Below the pieces are notes generated by a model that had not been told where the DNA came from, ran no database searches, and saw nothing but the letters and a program-made list of their open reading frames with translations. This document shows positions 7,820-13,650 of a stretch of DNA of 14,749 nucleotides, piece by piece. Positions within the stretch are counted from its first letter, which is position 1, and each line of letters begins with the position of its first letter. The stretch comes from Geoglobus sp. (GTDB taxonomy: Archaea; Halobacteriota; Archaeoglobi; Archaeoglobales; Archaeoglobaceae): contig JALUWC010000122.1 in the NCBI GenBank assembly GCA_027019885.1, positions 1 through 14,749 of the forward strand, read 5' to 3'. A program made the translations under genes and the position numbers.

Positions 7820-7828
7820 ATTATAAAG
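7820..7828 (-). promoter_or_regulatory. TATA box for cyaB-topA
   Basis: On the minus strand this reads CTTTATAAT, centred about 24 bases before the cyaB ATG at 7801. This predicts a leaderless cyaB-topA message. The oppositely directed box for the FKBP gene lies about 20 bases away, so the two promoters are back to back. Confidence 0.55.
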
Positions 7829-7842
7829 CTTTTAAGCATACA

Positions 7843-7851
7843 TTTTTAAAT
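7843..7851 (+). promoter_or_regulatory. TATA box for the FKBP gene
   Basis: TTTTTAAAT is centred near 7847, which puts initiation near 7872, at the start of the Shine-Dalgarno AAGGTGG. The leader would be only about ten bases, just long enough to hold that site. Confidence 0.5.
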
Positions 7852-7880
7852 CCTGAAAAACTCCTCAAGCAAGGTGGTTG

Positions 7881-8627
7881 ATGATGATCAAGAAGGGTGA
7901 TTTTGTCAGGATAAGCTACACTGCAAAGCTTGAGGATGAAACTGTAATTGACTCCACAGATGAGAGCATAGCAAAGGAGCATGGGGTGTATGAGGAGGGA
8001 GCGAGATATGGAGATATAGTCGTGGTGGTCGGAGAAGGACACGTGCTCAAAGGCCTTGATGAGGATCTTGAGGGCAAGGAGGTTGGATACAGGGGAAGTG
8101 TGGAAGTTCCGCCCGAAAAAGCCTTTGGAGAGTACGATGAGGATAACAAAGAGGTGATTTCGATAGCAAAATTCAATGAGAAACCGATGCCGGGACAGAG
8201 AGTTAAGGTTGGAGAGAAAACAGGAATTGTTGAAAAGGTTATAGGCAGAAGAGCAGTTGTTGATTTCAACCATCCGCTTGCAGGAAAGAAAATAATTTTT
8301 GATTACGAGATCAAGGAGCTCATTGAGAATCCAAAAGAGAAGATCAAGTATCTGTTTCTGATATATACAGGCAGAGAACTCACTCCAAAAATAAGGGCAG
8401 GGAAGGTAACGGTTGAAGTGCCAAAAGATGCCAGCATTAACCAGTTCTTTTTGCTCGGAAAGTACACGGTTGTGGATCAGATATTCAGGCACATGGAGGA
8501 TGTGAAGGAGGTCGTATTTACCGAGAAATTTGAGAGACCGGAAAATGGAGAAAAAACAGAGCCAGAAGAGCCCAGGGAAGGAGAGAGTGGAGAGAAGAAA
8601 AGTGAGAAAGTAAATGAGGAAGCTTGA
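7881..8627 (+). CDS. FKBP-type peptidyl-prolyl cis-trans isomerase (long archaeal SlyD-like form)
   Basis: About 248 aa. The FKBP domain (1-85 and the strands after the insert) shows V-R-I-S-Y-T-A-K-L, V-I-D-S-T, G-E-G-H-V-L-K-G-L-D and V-P-P-E-K-A-F-G-E-Y-D. The insert-in-flap chaperone domain spans about 90-135, ending in D-F-N-H-P-L-A-G-K, and returns to the FKBP fold in F-D-Y-E-I-K-E-L. A further alpha/beta domain (about 150-220) marks the long archaeal class. The last 25 residues are a Glu/Lys-rich, probably disordered tail. The protein should isomerise prolyl bonds and hold unfolded proteins in the cytoplasm. Start choice is ambiguous: TTG 7878, ATG 7881 and ATG 7884 are consecutive. 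AGGTGG at 7872-7877 fits ATG 7884 best by spacing, so 7884 is equally likely. Confidence 0.92.
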   Translation: MMIKKGDFVRISYTAKLEDETVIDSTDESIAKEHGVYEEGARYGDIVVVVGEGHVLKGLDEDLEGKEVGYRGSVEVPPEKAFGEYDEDNKEVISIAKFNEKPMPGQRVKVGEKTGIVEKVIGRRAVVDFNHPLAGKKIIFDYEIKELIENPKEKIKYLFLIYTGRELTPKIRAGKVTVEVPKDASINQFFLLGKYTVVDQIFRHMEDVKEVVFTEKFERPENGEKTEPEEPREGESGEKKSEKVNEEA

Positions 8628-8764
8628 TTATCCCAAATTTCTTTAGTTTTGAAAATATTCCCTCTTTAATCTAACAAAAAGAGGCTGAGTGAATTTGATG
8701 CGAAAATAAAACTCAGTACTCTTCGATTTTTAGAGAGTCGAAAGAAACGCAAATCAAAATACTG
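8628..8764. terminator. Convergent intergenic region with three successive stem-loops
   Basis: Between the ends of the FKBP and trpS genes lie CCTCTTT/AAAGAGG (8661-8667 with 8678-8684), CTGAGT/ACTCAG (8685-8690 with 8711-8716) and ACTCT/AGAGT (8718-8722 with 8734-8738). A T-rich stretch just after the FKBP stop (about 8637-8650) fits archaeal U-rich termination. A bidirectional terminator is the simplest reading; a small structured RNA is possible. Confidence 0.35.
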
Positions 8765-10039
8765 TCACTTTCCAAACCTTGAGATTATATTGTACATGTC
8801 AAGTCTACCATCTGCCTCATCCATTTTCTCATGAAGATCGTCTAGAAATTTCCTTACCTTTTCCATGGCAAATTTTTTGCATCTCCCACAGAGAAGCTTT
8901 CCTTCCCTGCACTCCATCTCAATTTCTGTGAGCTCTCTGTCATTCAGAAGGTGGATCGTGTAAAGCTCAAAAACCACACACTTCTCAGGCTGCCCTCCAA
9001 GCCTTCTCTGCTCCTCAGCCGTAGCTCTTCCGCCAGTCAGAGCGTTTCTTATCTTCCTCTCAGCATCATCCGGTGTGTCAAGCAGAGATATGAAGCTTTC
9101 AGGCTTTGATGAGCTCATTTTTCCACCCTGCAATCCGGTTATGAACTTGTGGTAGGTTGAAGATGGTGGGATGAAAGCATACCCCCCTATTTCAATCTCA
9201 ATTTCCCTTACCGCTTCCTCGACTTCCATGGCATCGCCAAAAACATCCACATGTTCCTCGAAGAACTTCATCTCAAACTCCAAGGTTTTGAGATTTTCAA
9301 GGTAATCTTTACCCTTCCTGCTCCTAACTCTCACACCCTTTTCAATCCTTTCAAATGCATATACTGAAACTCTTGCAGCCAGATCTCTTGTTAATCTAAT
9401 GTGGGGATCCTGATCTGCCCCAACTGGCACAACTGTTGGCTTTGGCCCGCCATAAAAAGCAATCTGAGGAAGGAGAATGTCCCCAGCCTGAACTGCAGTA
9501 ACAAACATCTTTGCCAGAGTTGTCTCACCATTAAATCCGTAAATAGCTTTAAGTTCGTTCCAGTTGACCTCTTCACCAAGCTCAAATGCCAGATCCTTCA
9601 CATTCTGATTTGCGCTCTGGAAATAGATCACGGAATTTTCATTCAACCCAAGGGCTATAATGGCCTTCACGTATTCCATACCAATCCTGTAAGTTTCTTT
9701 CCAGCTCAGATTTCTGACAGCATGTGCCTCCATGTCGGCAACTCCAACAAAAGCCACTCCTCCTTTTCTGTTGTGCCACACAATCTCATCCATCGTCATC
9801 TTATGACCAAAATGGGGTAAGCCTGATGGCATAAAGCCAGACATAACGGCAAACTTCTCTTTCTTCTTCATCGCATCCACAATTTTCCAGTAGTCGCGAT
9901 GCCCGAAAATCACACCTCTCTTCATCAGATGCATAGGTTCGTCAATCTCATTCAGTATTGGTGAGAAGGGTTCCATTCCAAAATCATGAATCAGCTTGCT
10001 GTAATCAACTTCTCCTGTCACTTCCCAAGGTGAGATCAT
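8765..10039 (-). CDS. trpS: Tryptophanyl-tRNA synthetase (archaeal/eukaryotic type)
   Basis: 424 aa from the ATG at 10039. This start is supported by a TATA-like TTTTTAATT about 25 bases before it, and the protein then begins M-I-S-P-W-E-V like its family. A TTG at 10060 would add seven residues but sits on the TATA element. Class I signatures are P-S-G-L-P-H-F-G-H (71-79, a variant HIGH) and G-K-M-S-S-S-K (306-312, KMSKS type). The family segment P-V-G-A-D-Q-D-P-H-I-R-L-T-R-D is at 205-219. The C-terminal part has C-R-E-G-K-L-L-C-G-R-C, a cysteine cluster I associate with archaeal members. It charges tRNA-Trp. It stands alone, convergent with the FKBP gene and divergent from the DUF4870 gene. 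Confidence 0.96.
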   Translation of the reverse strand: MISPWEVTGEVDYSKLIHDFGMEPFSPILNEIDEPMHLMKRGVIFGHRDYWKIVDAMKKKEKFAVMSGFMPSGLPHFGHKMTMDEIVWHNRKGGVAFVGVADMEAHAVRNLSWKETYRIGMEYVKAIIALGLNENSVIYFQSANQNVKDLAFELGEEVNWNELKAIYGFNGETTLAKMFVTAVQAGDILLPQIAFYGGPKPTVVPVGADQDPHIRLTRDLAARVSVYAFERIEKGVRVRSRKGKDYLENLKTLEFEMKFFEEHVDVFGDAMEVEEAVREIEIEIGGYAFIPPSSTYHKFITGLQGGKMSSSKPESFISLLDTPDDAERKIRNALTGGRATAEEQRRLGGQPEKCVVFELYTIHLLNDRELTEIEMECREGKLLCGRCKKFAMEKVRKFLDDLHEKMDEADGRLDMYNIISRFGK

Positions 10040-10058
10040 GAGGATGAGTTTGTCATGC

Positions 10059-10067
10059 AATTAAAAA
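10059..10067 (-). promoter_or_regulatory. TATA box for trpS
   Basis: Minus-strand TTTTTAATT is centred about 25 bases before the trpS ATG at 10039, predicting a leaderless mRNA. This is the main argument for that start over the upstream TTG. Confidence 0.5.
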
Positions 10068-10092
10068 TGTTTTTCAAAAGCTCAGAGGAAAG

Positions 10093-10101
10093 TTTTTAAA
10101 C
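10093..10101 (+). promoter_or_regulatory. TATA box for the DUF4870-type gene
   Basis: TTTTTAAAC is centred 24.5 bases before the ATG at 10122, so this transcript is also predicted to be leaderless. No Shine-Dalgarno precedes the ATG. Confidence 0.5.
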
Positions 10102-10121
10102 TAACACAACTCAACTTTTCC

Positions 10122-10456
10122 ATGACAAAAACTTCCTTAGGACTGGAAGAAAACATAGAAGGAGTGCTGTGTTATCTTCTGGGATTCATAACCGGAATTG
10201 CATTTTACCTTCTCGAAAAAGAAAATAAGTTTGTCAGATTTCACGCAATGCAGTCAATAATCGTATTCGGGGCGTTATTTATACTTCAGAGAGCATTCAT
10301 ACTGCTGTTTATATTCATCCCGTTTTTAGGATTGACAATCTCATGCTTCTCGGTCTCTTAGGATTCGTGCTCTGGATAATCCTGATGGTGAAGGCATATC
10401 AGGGAGAGATGTTCAAGGTTCCGATTGCCGGAGAAATTGCTGAAAAGTATGTCTGA
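10122..10456 (+). pseudogene. DUF4870-type small membrane protein, interrupted by one frameshift
   Basis: The first frame (10122-10361) encodes G-L-E-E-N-I-E-G-V-L-C-Y-L-L-G-F-I-T-G, then L-L-E-K-E-N-K-F-V-R-F-H-A-M-Q-S, the hallmark of the DUF4870 membrane family, then loses similarity and stops. The expected C-terminus appears in the -1 frame: G-F-V-L-W-I-I-L-M-V-K-A-Y-Q-G-E, then P-I-A-G-E-I-A-E-K, ending with TGA at 10454-10456. Adding one T to the T5 run at 10323-10327 restores a 111-aa protein with three or four membrane helices. The family function is unknown. Either the gene is broken, the run was miscounted, or ribosomes slip near G-TTT-TTA. The promoter is intact. The haem-protein gene ends two bases downstream in the opposite direction. 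Confidence 0.8.
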
Positions 10457-10458
10457 TC

Positions 10459-11343
10459 TCACAGCATCCACCTCATATATGAACTGAGAGCTATTGCGGT
10501 TACGCCAAGAAACAGATTTGCATAGGCAAAAAACCTGAAGATCTTCACTGCTCGTCTTACCCCTCTCACGACTTCCCCAAACTCTGAGGTGTATCCAACA
10601 GGTCTGAAATTTCTTAGAACACCAATACCATGAGGTGATTGCTTGATTTCATCGGTTAGATCAGTCCATGCCTCATGCTTTCCAGCATGCTTTCCTTCTT
10701 TCCATAAAGGGCTGTCAGTCAGATCAAAGACCAGGCCTCCAACAGAGACCAGTACCCTACTGCTTCTTTCGAGACTCTCAATTTTCTCAAGCTCACTGAG
10801 ATTCGAATCAAGAGGCAGGACATTTGACATCCTGAATTTCCTGTTCAGGTAAAACGTGAGAGTCAGTGCGGTCGAAACCATGAAGAGGTATATGGCCACC
10901 TTGAAGAGAACGATTTTTCCAGTGTCTGATTCAAGCATACTGCTCAAGCTATGGAACTTGAGAGTGGCAAGCATTACCCCACTTATGCCAGTGCCAGCAA
11001 TGCCAATCCACCCAAGAACGAGTTCTTTTCTCGGTGCACCCCCCATCGCAACAACATCCGGAGAGTGCACAAGGTGCACAAAGAATATCGCCCCTATCCA
11101 CAGAACCACTGAAAAAATGTGTACAAAACCAGCAAGAAAGAGGTATTTCGCATCAACCACATTCCCAGGTGGCCATTTGTGAGTGAGCTGAAAAGCTCTT
11201 CCAACATCATTAAGCTCTCCTGTAGCGGGATTTGTATGGCATGCTGTGCACTTCTGTCCTGTTTCCTTCGCATACTTTGGAAGTGCGCTTGCCGGGGATA
11301 TCAGTACTAATATCAGTATCAGGAGCTGTAAAAACTTCCACAT
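10459..11343 (-). CDS. Three-part haem membrane protein: c-type haem motif, CopD-like membrane domain, cytochrome b5-like domain
   Basis: 294 aa. A signal peptide (1-20, ending A-S-A) precedes a single c-type haem motif C32-T-A-C-H36. Three hydrophobic helices follow (about 66-90, 108-128, 143-165); the first has H75, H90 and, just after it, H93, suited to b-haem or copper binding as in CopD-like proteins. Residues about 196-250 match a cytochrome b5-like haem domain: V-F-D-L-T-D-S-P-L-W-K-E-G-K-H-x3-H, then D-L-T-D-E-I-K-Q-S-P-H-G, with H219, H223 and H238 as candidate ligands. A last helix spans about 270-290. The layout suggests electron transfer across the membrane between an external c-haem and a soluble b-haem domain. 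The partner is unknown. It is transcribed divergently from the DUF420-type gene. The start is set by the shared TATA box 26.5 bases away. Confidence 0.8.
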   Translation of the reverse strand: MWKFLQLLILILVLISPASALPKYAKETGQKCTACHTNPATGELNDVGRAFQLTHKWPPGNVVDAKYLFLAGFVHIFSVVLWIGAIFFVHLVHSPDVVAMGGAPRKELVLGWIGIAGTGISGVMLATLKFHSLSSMLESDTGKIVLFKVAIYLFMVSTALTLTFYLNRKFRMSNVLPLDSNLSELEKIESLERSSRVLVSVGGLVFDLTDSPLWKEGKHAGKHEAWTDLTDEIKQSPHGIGVLRNFRPVGYTSEFGEVVRGVRRAVKIFRFFAYANLFLGVTAIALSSYMRWML

Positions 11344-11365
11344 TAGATAAGGTGATCAGTAAAAG

Positions 11366-11373
11366 TTTTAAAA
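11366..11373. promoter_or_regulatory. Palindromic TATA box shared by two divergent genes
   Basis: TTTTAAAA is a perfect palindrome centred at 11369.5, exactly 26.5 bases from the ATG of the minus gene (11343) and from the ATG of the plus gene (11396). No other TATA-like element lies in the 52-base gap. One TBP site could therefore drive leaderless transcription in both directions. GGTGATC (11351-11357) lies within the gap and could be part of a regulator site. Confidence 0.6.
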
Positions 11374-11395
11374 ATTATTGGGCATTTGTTGTTCC

Positions 11396-11866
11396 ATGGG
11401 GTTTTTTGGTACAAGAGCAGGTAACTTTTCAGACATCAGCCTTGTTCTCGAATTCTTGGTAACATTTGCGTTCTTATCCGGTTTTTATTTCGCAAAAAGA
11501 AAGCAGATTTCGTTCCACTACAAAACAATGGTCTCTGCGTTGCTTTTGGATTCATCGTTTATGGTCAGCTACATGGTGAAATCTCTGATTGAAGGGAGAA
11601 CCGAGTTCAAAGGTCCGGAAATGATAAAAATGTACATTTATCTTCCAACAGTGATTTTCCACTCCATAATCTCGATTGTCGTTCTGGCGCTGGCGATATA
11701 CATGGTGTACCACGGATTCAGAAATACAGAGAAAACAAATGGTAGAAAGATGTTTAAGGAAAAGAAGAGGCATCACAGACTTGGAAAGCTGACAATAATT
11801 ACATGGATGTTCTCATTCGCAACGGGGTTGGCGATATACTATCTGCTGTATGTTGCCAAGTTTTAA
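11396..11866 (+). CDS. DUF420-type four-helix membrane protein
   Basis: 156 aa from ATG 11396. An in-frame TTG at 11378 is less likely because it falls only a few bases from the TATA box. Four membrane helices lie at about 17-33, 43-62, 82-104 and 131-152. Conserved histidines sit where DUF420 proteins have them: H41 at the head of helix 2, H89 in helix 3, H106 after it, and H126-H127 before helix 4, in the pattern R-H-H-R-L-G-K. Bacterial DUF420 proteins such as CtaM/YozB act in haem-copper oxidase assembly or electron transport; a function in archaea is not established. Its divergent pairing with a multi-haem membrane protein supports a haem or electron-transfer role here. No gene follows for 600 bases. 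Confidence 0.75.
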   Translation: MGFFGTRAGNFSDISLVLEFLVTFAFLSGFYFAKRKQISFHYKTMVSALLLDSSFMVSYMVKSLIEGRTEFKGPEMIKMYIYLPTVIFHSIISIVVLALAIYMVYHGFRNTEKTNGRKMFKEKKRHHRLGKLTIITWMFSFATGLAIYYLLYVAKF

Positions 11867-12467
11867 AGAAATATAGATTTACAATGGAATATAGAACAAT
11901 GTCTATCAGTTTATTATCAATACAATACTATTCTGAAAATAGCCAATGAATTCAGGTATTCCAGATAGGGGAATGGTGAAGCCAGAGCAATATGTGTAAT
12001 AATTGTGTCCACCCATTTCTCTGATGATGAATGGTGTGCTCGACATAGCGAGGTGTGAGGTAATTTACCCCTCAATAGGCCCATCCTTTTTGCCCATCTT
12101 TTCGAGCTTTCTGAAAGTTCTCTCATTAAGGGTTACGGAAGTCATTAGATTCGATTATCTGTAGGGAGTATTGACTTCTCCTTAAGCCAGTTCCATCCAT
12201 CAACCCCAAGTTTTTACCCTCACGAGAATGCCGCTGGTATTTCGATATCTTTGCCCTCTTCGTAAAATTCCACAACCTCCCACATTTCGACTCTGTAGAT
12301 GCTTTTTCGGTTGATATAACAACAAAAGAGCTCACATGAATCTTGATCTGTATGAACTGGAGACGCCTATCATGCTTTTCTTAGAAAGCTTCCTGCTGAA
12401 AGAGTTATGAGCTACACTCGGAATGGTTTGGTGAGAAATGATTTTAGGAAACTGCAAATATTTAACA
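11867..12467. other. Non-coding or decayed region next to tRNA-Gly
   Basis: No intact gene is visible in about 600 bases. On the minus strand several short stretches read like broken coding sequence in shifting frames. One at 12220-12285 encodes M-W-E-V-V-E-F-Y-E-E-G-K-D-I-E-I-P. Another ORF runs from ATG 12145 to a stop at 12065 and encodes M-T-S-V-T-L-N-E-R-T-F-R-K-L-E-K-M-G-K-K. Between them lies G-V-D-G-W-N-W-L-K-E-K-S-I-L in yet another frame. A 24-aa ORF at 12336-12410 (plus) is not recognisable. I cannot name a family; small antitoxin-like or DNA-binding relics are possible. The region abuts the 3' end of the tRNA, a common integration site, but no second copy of the tRNA end is seen. 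Confidence 0.35.
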
Positions 12468-12538
12468 TGCGGCCGCCGGGATTTGAACCCGGGCTAACGG
12501 CTCGGGAGGCCGTTGTCCTGCCACTAGACTACGACCGC
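12468..12538 (-). tRNA. tRNA-Gly (anticodon CCC)
   Basis: 71 nt including the discriminator A, on the minus strand. The acceptor stem pairs GCGGTCG with CGGCCGC (one G-U pair). The D arm is GTCT/GGAC. The anticodon stem is ACGGC/GCCGT around loop CTCCCGA, giving anticodon CCC for glycine codon GGG. The T arm is CCGGG-TTCAAAT-CCCGG. There is no intron and CCA is not encoded, so it must be added after transcription. Confidence 0.96.
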
Positions 12539-12564
12539 ACTTGAAATTAATGGAGCCACCCTTC

Positions 12565-12572
12565 ATTAAAAA
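12565..12572 (-). promoter_or_regulatory. TATA box for tRNA-Gly
   Basis: Minus-strand TTTTTAAT is centred about 30 bases before the mature 5' end. Transcription would start a few bases upstream of the tRNA, leaving a short leader for RNase P. Confidence 0.5.
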
Positions 12573-12594
12573 TTTTTGGTGCTGGCTGGAAAGG

Positions 12595-12600
12595 TTTATC
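12595..12600 (+). promoter_or_regulatory. TATA-like element for the membrane protein gene at 12629
   Basis: TTTATC is centred about 31 bases before the ATG at 12629. Initiation near 12623 would give a leader of a few bases without a Shine-Dalgarno. This supports the ATG in the upstream frame rather than the GTG at 12742 as the true start. Confidence 0.4.
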
Positions 12601-12628
12601 TCCATGCAGCAGATTCAATTCTGTGGAC

Positions 12629-13287
12629 ATGCTCGATGAGATCGCCAAAATCAAGGAAAAGCTTGAATCCGGTGAGGATGTGAGAAGGTATTTCTGGAAA
12701 GCTGTTGGGAGGTTAAGAGATCCCAGATTGATGACCCCAAGGTGATCGATGCACTCAGTCAGATAAGAGAGACCCTGTTTGAGAAGAGATTGATCATCAG
12801 CTTCAGAACAGGTTTTCTTCTGTTTTCCACTCTGTTTGTGCTCATCAACATTCTGTTCCTTCATATATCTCTTACAATGAAAGAGGGGATTGCAAAAGTC
12901 ATCGCACTGCTCATCATTGAAACTGGAAACATATACACATCATTTCTTGCTGGAAGATGCATCGGTTTCATCGCATCTGGAATTGGTGCTGAAGGCTTCT
13001 ACAGATACGCCCACCTTGAGTTTGGTGTCAAGGTTAATTTCAGAGACTATCTGACAGTGGAACCAAAAAAGAGGGTTATTCTGTATTCAGGAGCAATACT
13101 TCTCGAACACATCATCCTGCTTGCTCATGCAGTATTTCTCTTCGCTATAGACAGTTACTGGGAAATTCCTGCATTTCTCCTTGCAGTAAATCTGCCATTC
13201 TCATATCTCATTCACAGAATCGCCCGAACAGGTGAACTTCACAGGCTTATCAGAGAAATAAAGATCTTGAAGAGTGCTGGAAAATAA
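12629..13287 (+). CDS. Unknown multi-helix membrane protein with an apparent frameshift near 12735-12741
   Basis: I do not recognise the family. The downstream frame, open to TAA at 13285-13287, encodes about 181 residues from a GTG at 12742. It has hydrophobic helices near T-G-F-L-L-F-S-T-L-F-V-L, K-V-I-A-L-L-I-I-E-T, and I-L-L-E-H-I-I-L-L-A-H-A, and a polar centre with G-I-G-A-E-G-F-Y-R-Y and the charged stretch L-T-V-E-P-K-K-R. The ATG at 12629, which has a TATA element upstream, opens a charged amphipathic stretch (M-L-D-E-I-A-K-I-K-E-K-L) in the other frame that stops just after D-P-R-L-M-T-P. Adding one C to the C4 run at 12735-12738 joins them smoothly into 219 aa (...R-L-M-T-P-K-V-I-D-A-L-S...). 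A shorter protein from the GTG is the alternative, but no good Shine-Dalgarno precedes it. Confidence 0.6.
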
Positions 13288-13332
13288 GGTTATCAATCAG
13301 TTTTTAACGATTTTATCAAAACCGCTAACAAC

Positions 13333-13340
13333 TTTATATA
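13333..13340 (+). promoter_or_regulatory. TATA box of the redox operon
   Basis: TTTATATA is centred 41 bases before the first ATG, so the transcript should start near 13362 with a leader of about 16 bases. This leader carries the Shine-Dalgarno GAGGTGAT at 13364-13371. This unit is therefore not leaderless. Confidence 0.65.
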
Positions 13341-13377
13341 ACCTCCGCCACATACCATAAGATGAGGTGATGAGAAG

Positions 13378-13638
13378 ATGATAACCATCAAGTTGCTGAC
13401 CTCTCCTACCTGCCCTTACTGCCCGAGGGCAAGAGAAGTGGTAAAACAGCTTGCAAAGGAGGATGGAGATGTTATTGCCCTTGAGCTAAGTGTCACAACC
13501 GATGAAGGGTTGGAAGAGGCGATGAGATTCGGTATTTCGGGAGTTCCCGCAATAATTATAAACGACAGAGAGGTTCTCCTTGGAGTGCCGAGAATGAGCG
13601 ATCTAAGAAGAGTTGTTGAAAGGTACAGGTATAACTGA
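13378..13638 (+). CDS. Glutaredoxin-like / small archaeal thioredoxin-fold protein
   Basis: 86 aa. The active site C12-P-Y-C15 follows a beta strand and the segment T-S-P-T, and the cis-proline loop is G-V-P-A-I. This is the thioredoxin fold without the N-terminal extension of classical thioredoxins, like the 80-90-aa archaeal glutaredoxin/thioredoxin-like proteins. It should reduce disulfides in the cytoplasm; its electron donor is not evident because no reductase gene is nearby. Shine-Dalgarno GGTGAT ends six bases before the ATG. It is first in an operon whose next gene starts 12 bases after its stop. Confidence 0.9.
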   Translation: MITIKLLTSPTCPYCPRAREVVKQLAKEDGDVIALELSVTTDEGLEEAMRFGISGVPAIIINDREVLLGVPRMSDLRRVVERYRYN

Positions 13639-13648
13639 GGAGGTGATC
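13639..13648 (+). promoter_or_regulatory. Full-length Shine-Dalgarno for the thioredoxin gene
   Basis: GGAGGTGATC is a ten-base perfect match to the archaeal anti-Shine-Dalgarno. It begins directly after the stop codon of the previous gene, with GGAGG ending seven bases before the GTG at 13651. It decides the GTG start and implies strong initiation. Confidence 0.85.
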
Positions 13649-13650
13649 GG

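Noticed and set aside
7821..8492. 223-codon minus-strand frame opposite the FKBP gene
   Set aside because: It is antisense to a clear FKBP gene, and the translation shows no domain; it is a by-product of codon use.
11917..12335. Two 69-codon minus-strand frames considered as toxin-antitoxin genes
   Set aside because: The better protein-like fragments in this stretch lie in other frames and are interrupted by stops, so no intact pair can be supported.
12468..12538. Attachment-site duplicate of the tRNA 3' end within the window
   Set aside because: I looked for a second copy of the T-arm and acceptor sequence and found none, so an integrated element cannot be delimited.
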